Positions 50,292 through 57,912 of a stretch of 64,000 nt of DNA are shown here, piece by piece. Every line of letters begins with the position of its first letter. The first letter of the stretch is position 1. The DNA is taken from positions 574,641 to 638,640 of the forward strand of contig JAFDVQ010000005.1 in NCBI GenBank assembly GCA_018268915.1, read 5' to 3'. A program made the position numbers and the translations under genes. The notes beneath the pieces were generated by a model, which saw only the letters and a program-made list of their open reading frames with translations, was not told where the DNA came from and did no database searches. Source of the stretch: Acidobacteriota bacterium (lineage in GTDB: Bacteria; Acidobacteriota; Terriglobia; Terriglobales; Acidobacteriaceae).

Positions 50292-52093
50292 ACCCACCGA
50301 ATCTCCGTGCTCTGATACGTCTCCAGCTCGAGAGTCATGAGCCGATTCATGCCTAGGACAATCGCGACAGTGCCGTCGATCTTCCGCTGGACGTTCTCGC
50401 GAACTGGAAACCAGTTCTCAGTTTTCTTATTGATCAAGCAGCGCGTATTCCCGATCATCCACGTCAGGCATTCATTGCCATTGTGGTGAAACCTCTTACT
50501 TAAAACAGCAGCCTCAAGCTCCTTCATGGAAGGAGACATGTGCTCTTCGCTCTGCTTCAGATCGACGATTTCGATATTCTGTGGCCACTCACTTCGCTTC
50601 TGCATGAACTGCACGAGAGGAGCCGCATGCAATGGATCGAAAACTAGCTCTCTGACAATCAGGTTGTTTGCATCGTTGACCAGGTCGTCAGTCACCGTGA
50701 CGTAGTCGGTGACCGTGCCTTCGGTCTCGATCAAAAAGCCCTTTTCTTTCCAGTCTCGGAAGTGAGTGTTCTTTTCCTCTTGCACCTGCTCCGAATTGAG
50801 GTAGTGCCGGGTGAAACAGTAGTAGTGATATTCGACCAGGTCGTTACCTTCCTGATCTTTCCTGCCTGAAGTGAAGCCGCGCTTAAATAGCAGCGCCTCG
50901 GACACCGTGTCTTTCTTCGACGCTAAGTCGATGCCGATAATGCAAGGATCGCCAGCAAAGTCCTCGAGCCGCAGATCGGCGTCGTAGCACTCATCCCAGC
51001 GCTCCATGTTCATCCACGGTTGCGCAGCGTTGAGCCAGATGTTTTCGTTCTTCGTCTTGAAGGCCGCCTGCTTTGTCGCAGACTGCCGAGCCTGAAACTG
51101 ATCCTCCTGGATCTGCTCCGGATTGACGCTCACCCCAAGGTTGGGGTTCGCCATTGCGAGAGCTCTCTTACTCTTCCAATCGACACCCTTGTCGATCGTG
51201 TAGATCACCGTGAAGAAGCGATCGCTTTTCCTGCGACCTTCGAGAACCTCCTGCGCCTCGAGGTGCGTCTCATAGCACGGCGATGCCGTGTCGGTTCCGG
51301 CTGTCGTGATCCTGAATAGCAGCGGCTGGAATCGGCCGACCATGCCGTTGCGGGCCCATTCGATCAGCCGATTTGTCGGATACTCGTGATACTCATCCGC
51401 GCTCACCATGTGAGGCGCTGGACCGTCTACCGGTTTACCCTTCAGCTTTTTAAAGCTTGCGTTCTTCTCCTGGATGACCAGGCTGTTTACGTTGACCCAA
51501 ACTTTATATGCCGCCCGCAGCTCCGGGGAGGCGAGAACCATTGCGCGCGCAGCGTCGAAGACTTCGGCCGCCTGATCCTTCGATGACGCGCCGGCGAAGA
51601 TTTCGGCGCCGTACTCGCCGTCGCAGCATAAGCCATACAGCAGCACCGCGGCAGCCCCAGGCGTCTTACCGTTCTTTCGCGGGACCTCCACATAGGCGTC
51701 GTTGAAACGCCGGAAACCCTTCTCTTTGTCGACCCAACCAAAGATCGAGCAGTAGATGAAGCACTGCCAGTCCTCGAGGTGAAACTTCTCGCGATGCTTC
51801 GCATGGCCGAGGAAGTCATCCTTGACGTGCGGAAGCCCCTCGTGAAACTTGATGAACCGGTTTGCCCGGTACTCATCGTAGTGCCAGCGGAAATCCTTTC
51901 TCTTACTTTTGCGCAGATCGTCGCGCTGGCGTTTGCACGCCAGCTTCACCCATTTACATGCGACCTGCTTCCCGCTGAAAACAGCTTCGACGTACCTGGC
52001 AGCGCGCTCTACGCCGCTGAGTTTAGTTTGGGCGGGAGCGTGACCGCTCTTCTTCTGCGAGCTCCTCGAAGACGTTGGTTTCTTGCGGACCAT
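50288..52093 (-). CDS. terL: Terminase large subunit
   Basis: 601 residues. The ATPase part has a Walker A-like VEVPRKNGKT, a Walker B-type stretch ending in SADEYHE and a coupling segment FRITTAGTD. The nuclease domain starts at IIGIDLASKKDTVS and continues to LVFDPLHAAPLVQFMQ. It packages DNA into the prohead, cutting it with the help of the HNH protein. The N-terminal ~25 residues overlap the TerS gene. Confidence 0.93.
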   Translation of the reverse strand: MVRKKPTSSRSSQKKSGHAPAQTKLSGVERAARYVEAVFSGKQVACKWVKLACKRQRDDLRKSKRKDFRWHYDEYRANRFIKFHEGLPHVKDDFLGHAKHREKFHLEDWQCFIYCSIFGWVDKEKGFRRFNDAYVEVPRKNGKTPGAAAVLLYGLCCDGEYGAEIFAGASSKDQAAEVFDAARAMVLASPELRAAYKVWVNVNSLVIQEKNASFKKLKGKPVDGPAPHMVSADEYHEYPTNRLIEWARNGMVGRFQPLLFRITTAGTDTASPCYETHLEAQEVLEGRRKSDRFFTVIYTIDKGVDWKSKRALAMANPNLGVSVNPEQIQEDQFQARQSATKQAAFKTKNENIWLNAAQPWMNMERWDECYDADLRLEDFAGDPCIIGIDLASKKDTVSEALLFKRGFTSGRKDQEGNDLVEYHYYCFTRHYLNSEQVQEEKNTHFRDWKEKGFLIETEGTVTDYVTVTDDLVNDANNLIVRELVFDPLHAAPLVQFMQKRSEWPQNIEIVDLKQSEEHMSPSMKELEAAVLSKRFHHNGNECLTWMIGNTRCLINKKTENWFPVRENVQRKIDGTVAIVLGMNRLMTLELETYQSTEIRWV

Positions 52094-52490
52094 TCTCAGT
52101 TATCAGCGCTGCCGGCGCAGCGCCAGCTCCGACCTGCACCTTCGGACGATCTGACGGGTTCATCGCCATCTTGCCCAGCGCTGCCTCAAGCTTCGCGAAG
52201 TCACCACTCTTCGGCGACAAATGCCGAATCTTGTAAATCAACCTGCAGGTCATCTCGACGTGCAACCGATCGGAGCTCGTAAGCACTCCTGGCGGGGCCT
52301 GCGAAACAACCTCATGCCAGATCGCGATCAGCTTTTCGCCGGTATAGCCGTTAGGATCGAAGCACGGCGGCGGATCTCCGAGCGGACCCTTTGGCTTCGG
52401 CATGTTCTTATAGGCAGCTTCGCGCTCTGGGTGCTTCTCAAATGTCCCCTTGAGCCGATGCTCTGCTTCAGTTTGGCGTCTACGTCCCAT
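52023..52490 (-). CDS. terS: Terminase small subunit, P27 family
   Basis: 155 residues. The P27-type core (GEKLIAIWHEVVSQAPPGVL, SSDRLHVEMTCRLIYKIR, AKLEAALGKMAMNPSDRPKV) recognises the packaging site. The C-terminal Ala/Glu-rich tail overlaps TerL by 70 bases. Confidence 0.88.
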   Translation of the reverse strand: MGRRRQTEAEHRLKGTFEKHPEREAAYKNMPKPKGPLGDPPPCFDPNGYTGEKLIAIWHEVVSQAPPGVLTSSDRLHVEMTCRLIYKIRHLSPKSGDFAKLEAALGKMAMNPSDRPKVQVGAGAAPAALITENGPQETNVFEELAEEERSRSRPN

Positions 52491-52654
52491 TGTTTTAGGC
52501 TTTCGAAGCCGTTGCGGTGCTTTCCGACGGCTCTAGAGCCCTCCTGCGCTCACTTGCGATCCATCGCACGCGCCGTTTCGATGGCAGTTTATTTTTCGAT
52601 TTCTACCCGATGATTTTCAAATTTTGGGGAAATAAAAATTTCACTTCGGTACGG

Positions 52655-52677
52655 TCTAGCAATCGCGGTTTGCTAGA
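52655..52677. promoter_or_regulatory. Perfect dyad at the HNH/TerS junction; cos candidate
   Basis: TCTAGCAA (52655-52662) and TTGCTAGA (52670-52677) are perfect inverted arms with a 7-base spacer, covering the last codons and stop of the HNH gene, beside a G-rich run. The following 52491-52655 gap before TerS is AT-rich. HNH and P27 TerS neighbours mark cos-type packaging, and the cut site is normally here. Confidence 0.5.
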
Positions 52678-53108
52678 GATTTCGACCCCCATCCCCCTCG
52701 TTCAACCATCACCGTCCAAGCCGCCTTGGCAGCTCCAGCATTTATGCAACCCGCTGGCGGCCACAGCCCTTGCTGTTCCAGTGCTGTCTTGCGATCGTGA
52801 TCGCTCTTCGTCAAGCCCTGCCAGTTCTCCTGATCCCAGAACAGCTCTCGATCTCCCTTATGCGGGATGATGTGGTCCACCACCACCGCACGCAACAGCC
52901 GTCCAGAATGGCGATCGAAGATATCAGCTGCGATCGGATGCTGCTTTAGATACAGCCCGCTAGCTCGCTGCCATCTGTAGTCATAGAATGTATGCCATTC
53001 CGGCTTACGTTCCCGGGCCTTACCTTTGCCTCGGCATGCACCACAGAAGCCCTCAGCTACCAACTGGCCACAGCCACCTGGACACGGTCTCTTCGCCGCA
53101 ACTGGCAA
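52656..53108 (-). CDS. HNH endonuclease of the packaging module
   Basis: 150 residues. A treble-clef zinc motif (CPGGCGQL..CGACRGKG) leads to the HNH core: VVVDHIIPHKGD, LFWDQENWQGL and DHDRKTALE. HNH proteins beside P27-type terminases are needed for cos cutting in HK97-like phages. The C-terminal RGGWGSKSL stretch is coded by the G-rich segment next to the dyad, a known style for this group. Confidence 0.88.
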   Translation of the reverse strand: MPVAAKRPCPGGCGQLVAEGFCGACRGKGKARERKPEWHTFYDYRWQRASGLYLKQHPIAADIFDRHSGRLLRAVVVDHIIPHKGDRELFWDQENWQGLTKSDHDRKTALEQQGLWPPAGCINAGAAKAAWTVMVERGGWGSKSLANRDC

Positions 53109-53122
53109 TCCTTTAAGCTCCT

Positions 53123-53371
53123 TTAGACCGTCGGTGGCGAGAGCGGTGTCTGATCAGCGAGCAGTGCCTGAACAGACTCTGCGGTAATCGGAATACCCGA
53201 GTTCGCACTCCATGCCCGCAGCGCCTTGATTGCCATAGTCCCCAGCGCCTCTGCCAGATCGATTGGGGCTGCAAGCGCCGGATCCAGCGTCTCCACCGTT
53301 GACAAGACTTCATCAGCAATGATCTTGATCTCGCTGGCGGTGTCCCCAACCTGCTGAACCGTGATCGACAT
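53123..53371 (-). CDS. Phage hypothetical protein, 82 aa
   Basis: Helical, Ala/Asp-rich protein (ASEIKIIADEVLSTVETLDPA, DLAEALGTMAIKALRAWSA) with no membrane span or signal. It follows the lipoprotein gene without gap and belongs to the lysis-region transcript. Function unknown. Confidence 0.65.
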   Translation of the reverse strand: MSITVQQVGDTASEIKIIADEVLSTVETLDPALAAPIDLAEALGTMAIKALRAWSANSGIPITAESVQALLADQTPLSPPTV

Positions 53372-53767
53372 TTACTTACCTCCATAGAGAGCTTTAACAT
53401 CGCCGAGGATGGCAGGAAGAACCGAGAGCGCGGTTTCAACGTCCGCCTGAGCTTGGTTGAGCGCCGGCTGCCCTGCTGACTTGGTTTTTGCGTTCTCATA
53501 CGCCACCATCGCATCCACAGCCGTCTTATCAGCAGCTTGCGCCCTGGCGATGACATCGTGCACAGCTTGAGTGTGAGGCAGACACGGATGCTGCGGATCA
53601 AAGTTCGCAGGACACGGCGCGATCGCAGATGCCTCATACGCCTGGTGAGCATCATTGATGGTCTGCTGTGCCGTTCCCAGAGTCTGAAAAGCTGAGCGTT
53701 CCCAGTTGGGACAGCCCGCCAGCACACATGCAACGACAAACAAGCCTGCAGATTTAAGCAGTTTCAT
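53372..53767 (-). CDS. Phage lipoprotein
   Basis: 131 residues. A lipobox LAGC (Cys19) ends a typical lipoprotein signal (KSAGLFVVACVLAGC). The mature part is helical, Ala/Asp/Gln-rich (AQQTINDAHQAYEASAI, VIARAQAADKTAVDAMV), similar to outer-membrane lipoproteins of two-part spanin systems. It lies next to a holin-like gene and a peptidoglycan enzyme, so it may be the o-spanin; the i-spanin is not certain. Confidence 0.7.
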   Translation of the reverse strand: MKLLKSAGLFVVACVLAGCPNWERSAFQTLGTAQQTINDAHQAYEASAIAPCPANFDPQHPCLPHTQAVHDVIARAQAADKTAVDAMVAYENAKTKSAGQPALNQAQADVETALSVLPAILGDVKALYGGK

Positions 53768-53769
53768 TT

Positions 53770-54054
53770 TCAGTTCTCCTTCGGACTTTGCGGATCCGAC
53801 TTCGGACTCACCGTGACTTGCGTCTGTGTCGGCGGATCTAGCGGGACCTGGACGGAATTCTTTCCATCGCGCTGGCCCTGAATGTAACCAAACGAGCCTG
53901 AGATGATGCTTGCTCCAGCGGTAGCAACAGCCATCAGCACACCAAGTTCAAGCTGTGTCGTCTGAGCCGTCACCTTCATCAGCACTGCGATCAACAGCCC
54001 GCAGCCCATCAGCATGAACAGCAAAGCCCAGAACGGATTCGGTAGATCCTTCAT
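53770..54054 (-). CDS. Holin-like two-span membrane protein
   Basis: 94 residues with two hydrophobic helices (PFWALLFMLMGCGLLIAVLM; LELGVLMAVATAGASIISG) and a polar, Pro/Lys-rich C-terminus (GKNSVQVPLDPPTQTQ). This hairpin layout beside a lytic enzyme and a lipoprotein fits a holin. It overlaps the preceding gene by ATGA. Confidence 0.65.
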   Translation of the reverse strand: MKDLPNPFWALLFMLMGCGLLIAVLMKVTAQTTQLELGVLMAVATAGASIISGSFGYIQGQRDGKNSVQVPLDPPTQTQVTVSPKSDPQSPKEN

Positions 54055-54437
54055 ACAATCCTCTCGACAACCTGCAGCCGATTGTTTCCTTCCGACACTT
54101 CCCCAGCGATCTGCAACCTCAGCGTGTGGCCGGCAATGATGCAGCCCTCACTCGCGGACCGATCGCCCTTCGCATTGTCGCCATGAATCATGAACCCAGA
54201 ACGACCGAACATCTGGTTACCGTCATCCGCGGCCAGATGCGCAACGATCGGCCCCTTGCCGCCCAGATCGTCGAAGAACTTGCCGATCGTGTACCAACCC
54301 TGAGGTATCGGCCCGAACTCATGAACGTCCTGATAGAGCGGATTGTTCACGCCGGCGCCGTGGCCGCTGTAGCAGATCCCCAGCAATGAGCCGTCAAACA
54401 ACAGCTCACCCGTCGCCTGCACATACAGAAAGTTCAT
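54051..54437 (-). CDS. Tlde1/DUF2778-type peptidoglycan L,D-transpeptidase-like protein
   Basis: 128 residues. It carries the YkuD-like signature His85 (GFMIHGDN) and Cys99 in ASEGCIIAG, plus the FGPIPQGWYTIGKF and CYSGHG segments typical of Tlde1-like (DUF2778) enzymes, which act on peptidoglycan tetrapeptides. In this place, before the holin-like gene, it probably is the phage lysis enzyme, in lieu of a muramidase. No signal peptide, so it would depend on the holin. Confidence 0.75.
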   Translation of the reverse strand: MNFLYVQATGELLFDGSLLGICYSGHGAGVNNPLYQDVHEFGPIPQGWYTIGKFFDDLGGKGPIVAHLAADDGNQMFGRSGFMIHGDNAKGDRSASEGCIIAGHTLRLQIAGEVSEGNNRLQVVERIV

Positions 54438-54473
54438 GGCGACGCCTCGATCTCAAAAAATCGGGCGCTGAGT

Positions 54474-54653
54474 TTAAACCCAGCGCCCAAGTTGCCTTGG
54501 TTCCCTGGCCGTTGCCAGAGCTTGTTGAGACTTGGCCGTTTGAGGTTGGGTGCTGACGATCTTCACGCCCTGCGTATGCCACGGATTCGCGCAATTCGCG
54601 AACTCAGTCTTATCGGTTCGCCCGCAAGACGGGCAGATATCAACTAGCGCCAT
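54474..54653 (-). CDS. 59-aa zinc-ribbon-like protein
   Basis: From ATG 54653: CPSCGRTDKTEFANCANPWH resembles a one-finger zinc site (Cys-x2-Cys, Cys..His); the remaining part is Gln/Ala/Arg-rich. A longer frame to 54719 overlaps the upstream gene. Function unknown. Confidence 0.5.
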   Translation of the reverse strand: MALVDICPSCGRTDKTEFANCANPWHTQGVKIVSTQPQTAKSQQALATAREPRQLGRWV

Positions 54654-54660
54654 CTGTTGC

Positions 54661-55023
54661 CTACTTCCAGAAGTGTCCGGCCAGAACAAGCAGCAGGCCG
54701 ATAACGATTGTGGCCGCATGATCTCGCAGCCATGTGTTTTCCCCTCGCCGCCCTACATCCGCACCCTGCGCAATACGCAGATCCGTAATGAGCGTTCTCA
54801 GACCTTCGAGCTCCGTTCGCAGTTGCGCCAAAATTCCGGGCTGACCGTCACCGCCGACGATCGGGATGATCTTCCCTCTCAACTCAGACATCTCCAGGAG
54901 CATCGCCTGTACCTGGTTTCGAAAGCCATGAATGTCAGTGCGATTCTGATTATGCTTTGTGTCGATTTCCCCGCGTAGCCGTTGAATCAGCTCAGCGCAG
55001 CCTTCGCAGTTGTCGTCGCTCAT
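54661..55023 (-). CDS. Coiled-coil protein with C-terminal membrane helix
   Basis: 120 residues. The first ~20 hold a CEGC pair, then helical heptad-like stretches (ELIQRLRGEIDTKHNQNR, ILAQLRTELEGLRTLITDLR), then a single C-terminal span (AATIVIGLLLVLAGHF). This resembles phage proteins found beside holins, possibly a spanin-like or anti-holin partner. Confidence 0.6.
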   Translation of the reverse strand: MSDDNCEGCAELIQRLRGEIDTKHNQNRTDIHGFRNQVQAMLLEMSELRGKIIPIVGGDGQPGILAQLRTELEGLRTLITDLRIAQGADVGRRGENTWLRDHAATIVIGLLLVLAGHFWK

Positions 55024-55056
55024 CGCCCTCGCCTGTTCCCCCTAAGATGTCGACCT

Positions 55057-55479
55057 TTACAAACCTGCAAGTGCCCAGGCTCGATTGATGTCTCCCTTGC
55101 GCGGCCCGACGTGCGGCCATACCTTCACCTTCGCGATCGTGCGTTCGATCGCATCTTCCGGATCGCGGCGTTCCAGCCTGCGATCCTCACTCATCCCGAA
55201 GGTTCTGGACCTTCCCATGCAGCCCGCATTCACCTGCATCTCCTGCATCGAAATCGATGCCGGCGCGTGCATGCTCAGAATGTCGTAGTCACCTTTGACT
55301 GCGCGATCCGGCGAACGCAACTGGAAAGCTACTCCGCCGTCATAGTCCTGGACTTCTTCCCAGTCCCCCAGCGACACCATCTTCCGGCCTTCCTCGAGGC
55401 CGCAGCTGCGCACCACCCGCCACCCGAGCGTGGTGTAAGCTCCGTAGACCTTAAATCTGCCGCGCGCCTGCCTGGGCAT
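55057..55479 (-). CDS. Phage hypothetical protein, 140 aa
   Basis: ATG 55479 with GGAGG 9 bases before; the frame is open further upstream without a site. Mixed alpha/beta composition (RFKVYGAYTTLGWRVVRSCG, GGVAFQLRSPDRAVKGDY, ISMQEMQVNAGCMGRSRTFG). Charged C-terminal end (ERRDPEDAIERTIAKVKVW). No family is recognised. Confidence 0.65.
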   Translation of the reverse strand: MPRQARGRFKVYGAYTTLGWRVVRSCGLEEGRKMVSLGDWEEVQDYDGGVAFQLRSPDRAVKGDYDILSMHAPASISMQEMQVNAGCMGRSRTFGMSEDRRLERRDPEDAIERTIAKVKVWPHVGPRKGDINRAWALAGL

Positions 55480-55589
55480 CACATATATCCTCCAGCCGAA
55501 ACAAAAAGCGCTCAGAGACACAACTCCATATCTCTGGGCGCTCCCACACTTATCGGCATGTGCATCCGGCTGCCGAAGCAGCAAACATT

Positions 55590-55892
55590 TCAGGAGTGAT
55601 TCGCAGACAAACTTACATGATTTTTTTGTTCAGGTGCAGGAATACAACCTAAATTTGTATTTCTAGTGATCGCGGCCACCGGAATCCCCAGCCGCCTGGC
55701 AATCTTCGCCATCATGAAGAGCGAGCAACGCGTCTTCCCGCACTCGATCGAGGCCAGCGATTGTTGCTTAAGGCCGACAGATTGAGCCAGCGCTCGCTGC
55801 GTCAATCCGGCCCGCTTACGCAGACTCTCGATATGCTTCCCGATCGACTGATTGAAGAGATCTTCTTCGGCTGTCGTTTTCTTGCGCGCCAT
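55590..55892 (-). CDS. XRE-family transcriptional regulator
   Basis: 100 residues. Helix-turn-helix of the Cro/cI type at about 18-72: IESLRKRAGLTQRALAQSVG then QQSLASIECGKTRCSLFMM. C-terminal tail is short and has no ligand or cleavage domain, so it is a simple DNA binder. It lies between lysis and replication genes and may switch late gene expression or lysogeny. Confidence 0.85.
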   Translation of the reverse strand: MARKKTTAEEDLFNQSIGKHIESLRKRAGLTQRALAQSVGLKQQSLASIECGKTRCSLFMMAKIARRLGIPVAAITRNTNLGCIPAPEQKNHVSLSANHS

Positions 55893-55894
55893 TC

Positions 55895-56158
55895 TCAGAA
55901 TCCCCTCGCCGCCCGATTCTTCAAGCTATTGCCGTGGATTCCCAGCTCCGCCAGAATCTCTTTGCGCGTCATCCGCTCATCGCGTTCGCGCGAAGCCCCT
56001 GATCTCCAATTCGGCCGAAGCGACGGAGGCAGCTCCATCTCCAAAGCATGTTCAATTTCCAGCCGCCGATTAGCCAGCCACTGATCCCCAGCACTCAGCA
56101 ACTCTGGCTCCGGCAGAATTCCCCGCTTCAGCGTGCTTAAAACCCAGAATGTTCTCAT
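55895..56158 (-). CDS. 87-aa helix-turn-helix-like phage protein
   Basis: ATG 56158 overlaps the replication gene's stop (56155) by 4 bases. The C-terminal third (RMTRKEILAELGIHGNSLKN) resembles a short helix-turn-helix. The N-terminal part is helical and acidic (LANRRLEIEHALEMEL). No family assigned. Confidence 0.6.
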   Translation of the reverse strand: MRTFWVLSTLKRGILPEPELLSAGDQWLANRRLEIEHALEMELPPSLRPNWRSGASRERDERMTRKEILAELGIHGNSLKNRAARGF

Positions 56159-57264
56159 CGCCCACCCTCCACAAAACCCAGCCAGTGCCCATCGCGGTAG
56201 AACTTCAACGGGCCATAGCGAGGCCCATCGCTTCGTTTTCGTCTGTGCCATGCCTCGATCATGTCGGGCCCTGTGATCCACGGAGGCCGTTGAACGCGTT
56301 GCCACTCAGCCGTCAGCACCTGCAGCAACACACCCGGAAGCTTGTTTCGCTCGTCGCCTGCCACAAAGCCGCATCCGCGCATCACCGCCTTCACCGCCCT
56401 TGCGCAGTCTGGGAATTCTTCACGACGACGCGCCAGCTCTGCGATCCGAGCGCGAGCTTCCCGGGCCTGAGCTTCGTTTTCCTCGCGGTAGTGCCGCTCC
56501 CAGAACGCCGCATCCTCGCCGCGCTGCCTCACTCTCGCCAGGTGCTCCAGCTGCTCAGGCGTGAATTCGGGGAACATCGTCGCCCCCGAGTCTTCGGAAA
56601 CTTCCCCCTCGCTGGCGAGGGGGTTGGGGGGAGTGAGAGGTTTTGAAGTCTTGCTTATATAACTATTGTTGGCTGTCGCTCCAGTAGTACAGTTCTGTGC
56701 GTCCGGCGCGACAGAACTGTCGCACTGCCCATTCTGAACAGGCGCTTGCGGCGCGACAGAACTGTCGCTGTGAGCGACAGTTGTTCCACATGGAACCACG
56801 GCTTTCCGTGCCAGTTTTCCCTTCAACTCTTTGACCGCAGCCTTCAGCTCAGCCACCCTGGAATCCGGGAGTCGATAGGCGCCAACCTCTCTGTCGTACT
56901 GACCGCCCTCACGGATCACCAAGTCCTTCACGTCCGCCAGCGCATAGCAACCTTTACTCTTCGCGTTCCGCTCGCTCTTGATCAGCCCGACCAGCTCGAG
57001 CAGCTCCAGGCAGCGCCACACCGTGTCCACGCTCTTGCCGCACCACTCCGCCATCTCGCGGAGGCCTACTCGTCGGTCCATCGTCCCGCGCAGCCTCGGC
57101 GAGACAATCCACGCCCCGTTCGCATACCGGGCGATCCGACAGTAAACCCAGATCGCGTCCGCCCCAATGATCGCCTGGTAGCAATCCGCAACTTCGTTGT
57201 CGACCCAGAAGTGGCAGGCCTTCCGCTCATTGCGCAGGCCCGCAATTTGTCCCGTCTCTCGCAC
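56155..57264 (-). CDS. Replication-initiation-like protein with helix-turn-helix
   Basis: 369 residues from GTG 57264; the frame continues upstream about 25 codons without a start. N-terminal part has winged-helix character (DAIWVYCRIARYANG, VGLREMAEWCGKSVDTVWRC, LELLELVGLIKSERN) as in phage O-like/DnaD-type replication proteins. Variable Ser/Ala-rich linker (130-230) includes repeats of CDSSVAP, and the last ~100 residues are charged helical. It probably loads helicase or binds the phage origin. Confidence 0.7.
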   Translation of the reverse strand: MRETGQIAGLRNERKACHFWVDNEVADCYQAIIGADAIWVYCRIARYANGAWIVSPRLRGTMDRRVGLREMAEWCGKSVDTVWRCLELLELVGLIKSERNAKSKGCYALADVKDLVIREGGQYDREVGAYRLPDSRVAELKAAVKELKGKLARKAVVPCGTTVAHSDSSVAPQAPVQNGQCDSSVAPDAQNCTTGATANNSYISKTSKPLTPPNPLASEGEVSEDSGATMFPEFTPEQLEHLARVRQRGEDAAFWERHYREENEAQAREARARIAELARRREEFPDCARAVKAVMRGCGFVAGDERNKLPGVLLQVLTAEWQRVQRPPWITGPDMIEAWHRRKRSDGPRYGPLKFYRDGHWLGFVEGGR

Positions 57265-57342
57265 AGCTTCCCCATTGCGCCGCGCTAGTTCGCGCAGCGT
57301 CGTTTCATAACCCCAGTTGTCGACCTCTTGAAAAAGTGCGGA

Positions 57343-57705
57343 TCAGTCCGCAGCTTCGCTCGCGCGTGGCTCTGCGACAAGAGCATCCAGCCGCGCCTGC
57401 AGGACGGCCGCGATCGCATCAGCCTTCTCCCCCGGTTCAAACTCGGCAAAGATCGCATCCATGCGATCAGCTGAGACCGTCAGCGAGAGATCCCAGGCCG
57501 CTGGCATCTCGATCACCTCCGCCTTCAGCTTCGGCTTGATCGGCCCCTTTCGACGCCCCGGTTTCCCAGCTGGCATTTCCTGCCAGTTAGGGTCCTGGAT
57601 CTTCTTCGCGGCCTGCCACGTGATCCCAAACTCCTTGGAGACAAAGTTCACGCTCTTTCCCTGCGCAAACAACTCTCTCGCCCGCTCTTGCTCTTCGCCG
57701 TTCAT
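57343..57705 (-). CDS. Helix-turn-helix phage protein, 120 aa
   Basis: ATG 57705 chosen: the upstream frame to 57930 covers a divergent + strand gene and looks non-coding. N-terminal RARELFAQGKSVNFVSKEFG then ITWQAAKKIQ is a resolvase-like helix-turn-helix. A basic linker (GKPGRRKGPIKPKLK) and a C-terminal acidic helical part follow. Divergent from the + strand zinc-ribbon gene at 57736. Confidence 0.65.
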   Translation of the reverse strand: MNGEEQERARELFAQGKSVNFVSKEFGITWQAAKKIQDPNWQEMPAGKPGRRKGPIKPKLKAEVIEMPAAWDLSLTVSADRMDAIFAEFEPGEKADAIAAVLQARLDALVAEPRASEAAD

Positions 57706-57735
57706 TCCTCGCCCCCGCCCCCTACAATCGAACTC

Positions 57736-57912
57736 ATGCCAACCCGCCGCAAGATCGATATCAAATCCTTCGATCTCACCTTCCCCTGTATTCACTGCGG
57801 CTACAAGATTCCGCCTTCCGAGATCCTCCACATCGACGGCATCCACGTCCGCTGCCCGAAATGCGGCAAAGACAGCGAATACGGTACAAAGCCGCACCCG
57901 CGCACGTCCTAA
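57736..57912 (+). CDS. 58-aa zinc-ribbon protein
   Basis: Complete small protein with two Cys pairs (CIHCGYK and CPKCGK, about 22 residues apart), a typical zinc ribbon: RKIDIKSFDLTF, PPSEILHIDG, VRCPKCGKDSEYG. I have seen near-identical small proteins in Acidobacteriota. It is the only + strand gene in the early region and overlaps the DUF5131 gene's end by 4 bases on the opposite strand. Confidence 0.7.
   Translation: MPTRRKIDIKSFDLTFPCIHCGYKIPPSEILHIDGIHVRCPKCGKDSEYGTKPHPRTS

Noticed and set aside
53113..53739. 208-codon - strand frame over lipoprotein and neighbour
   Set aside because: Arg/Ser/Leu-rich shadow of the two real genes in another frame.
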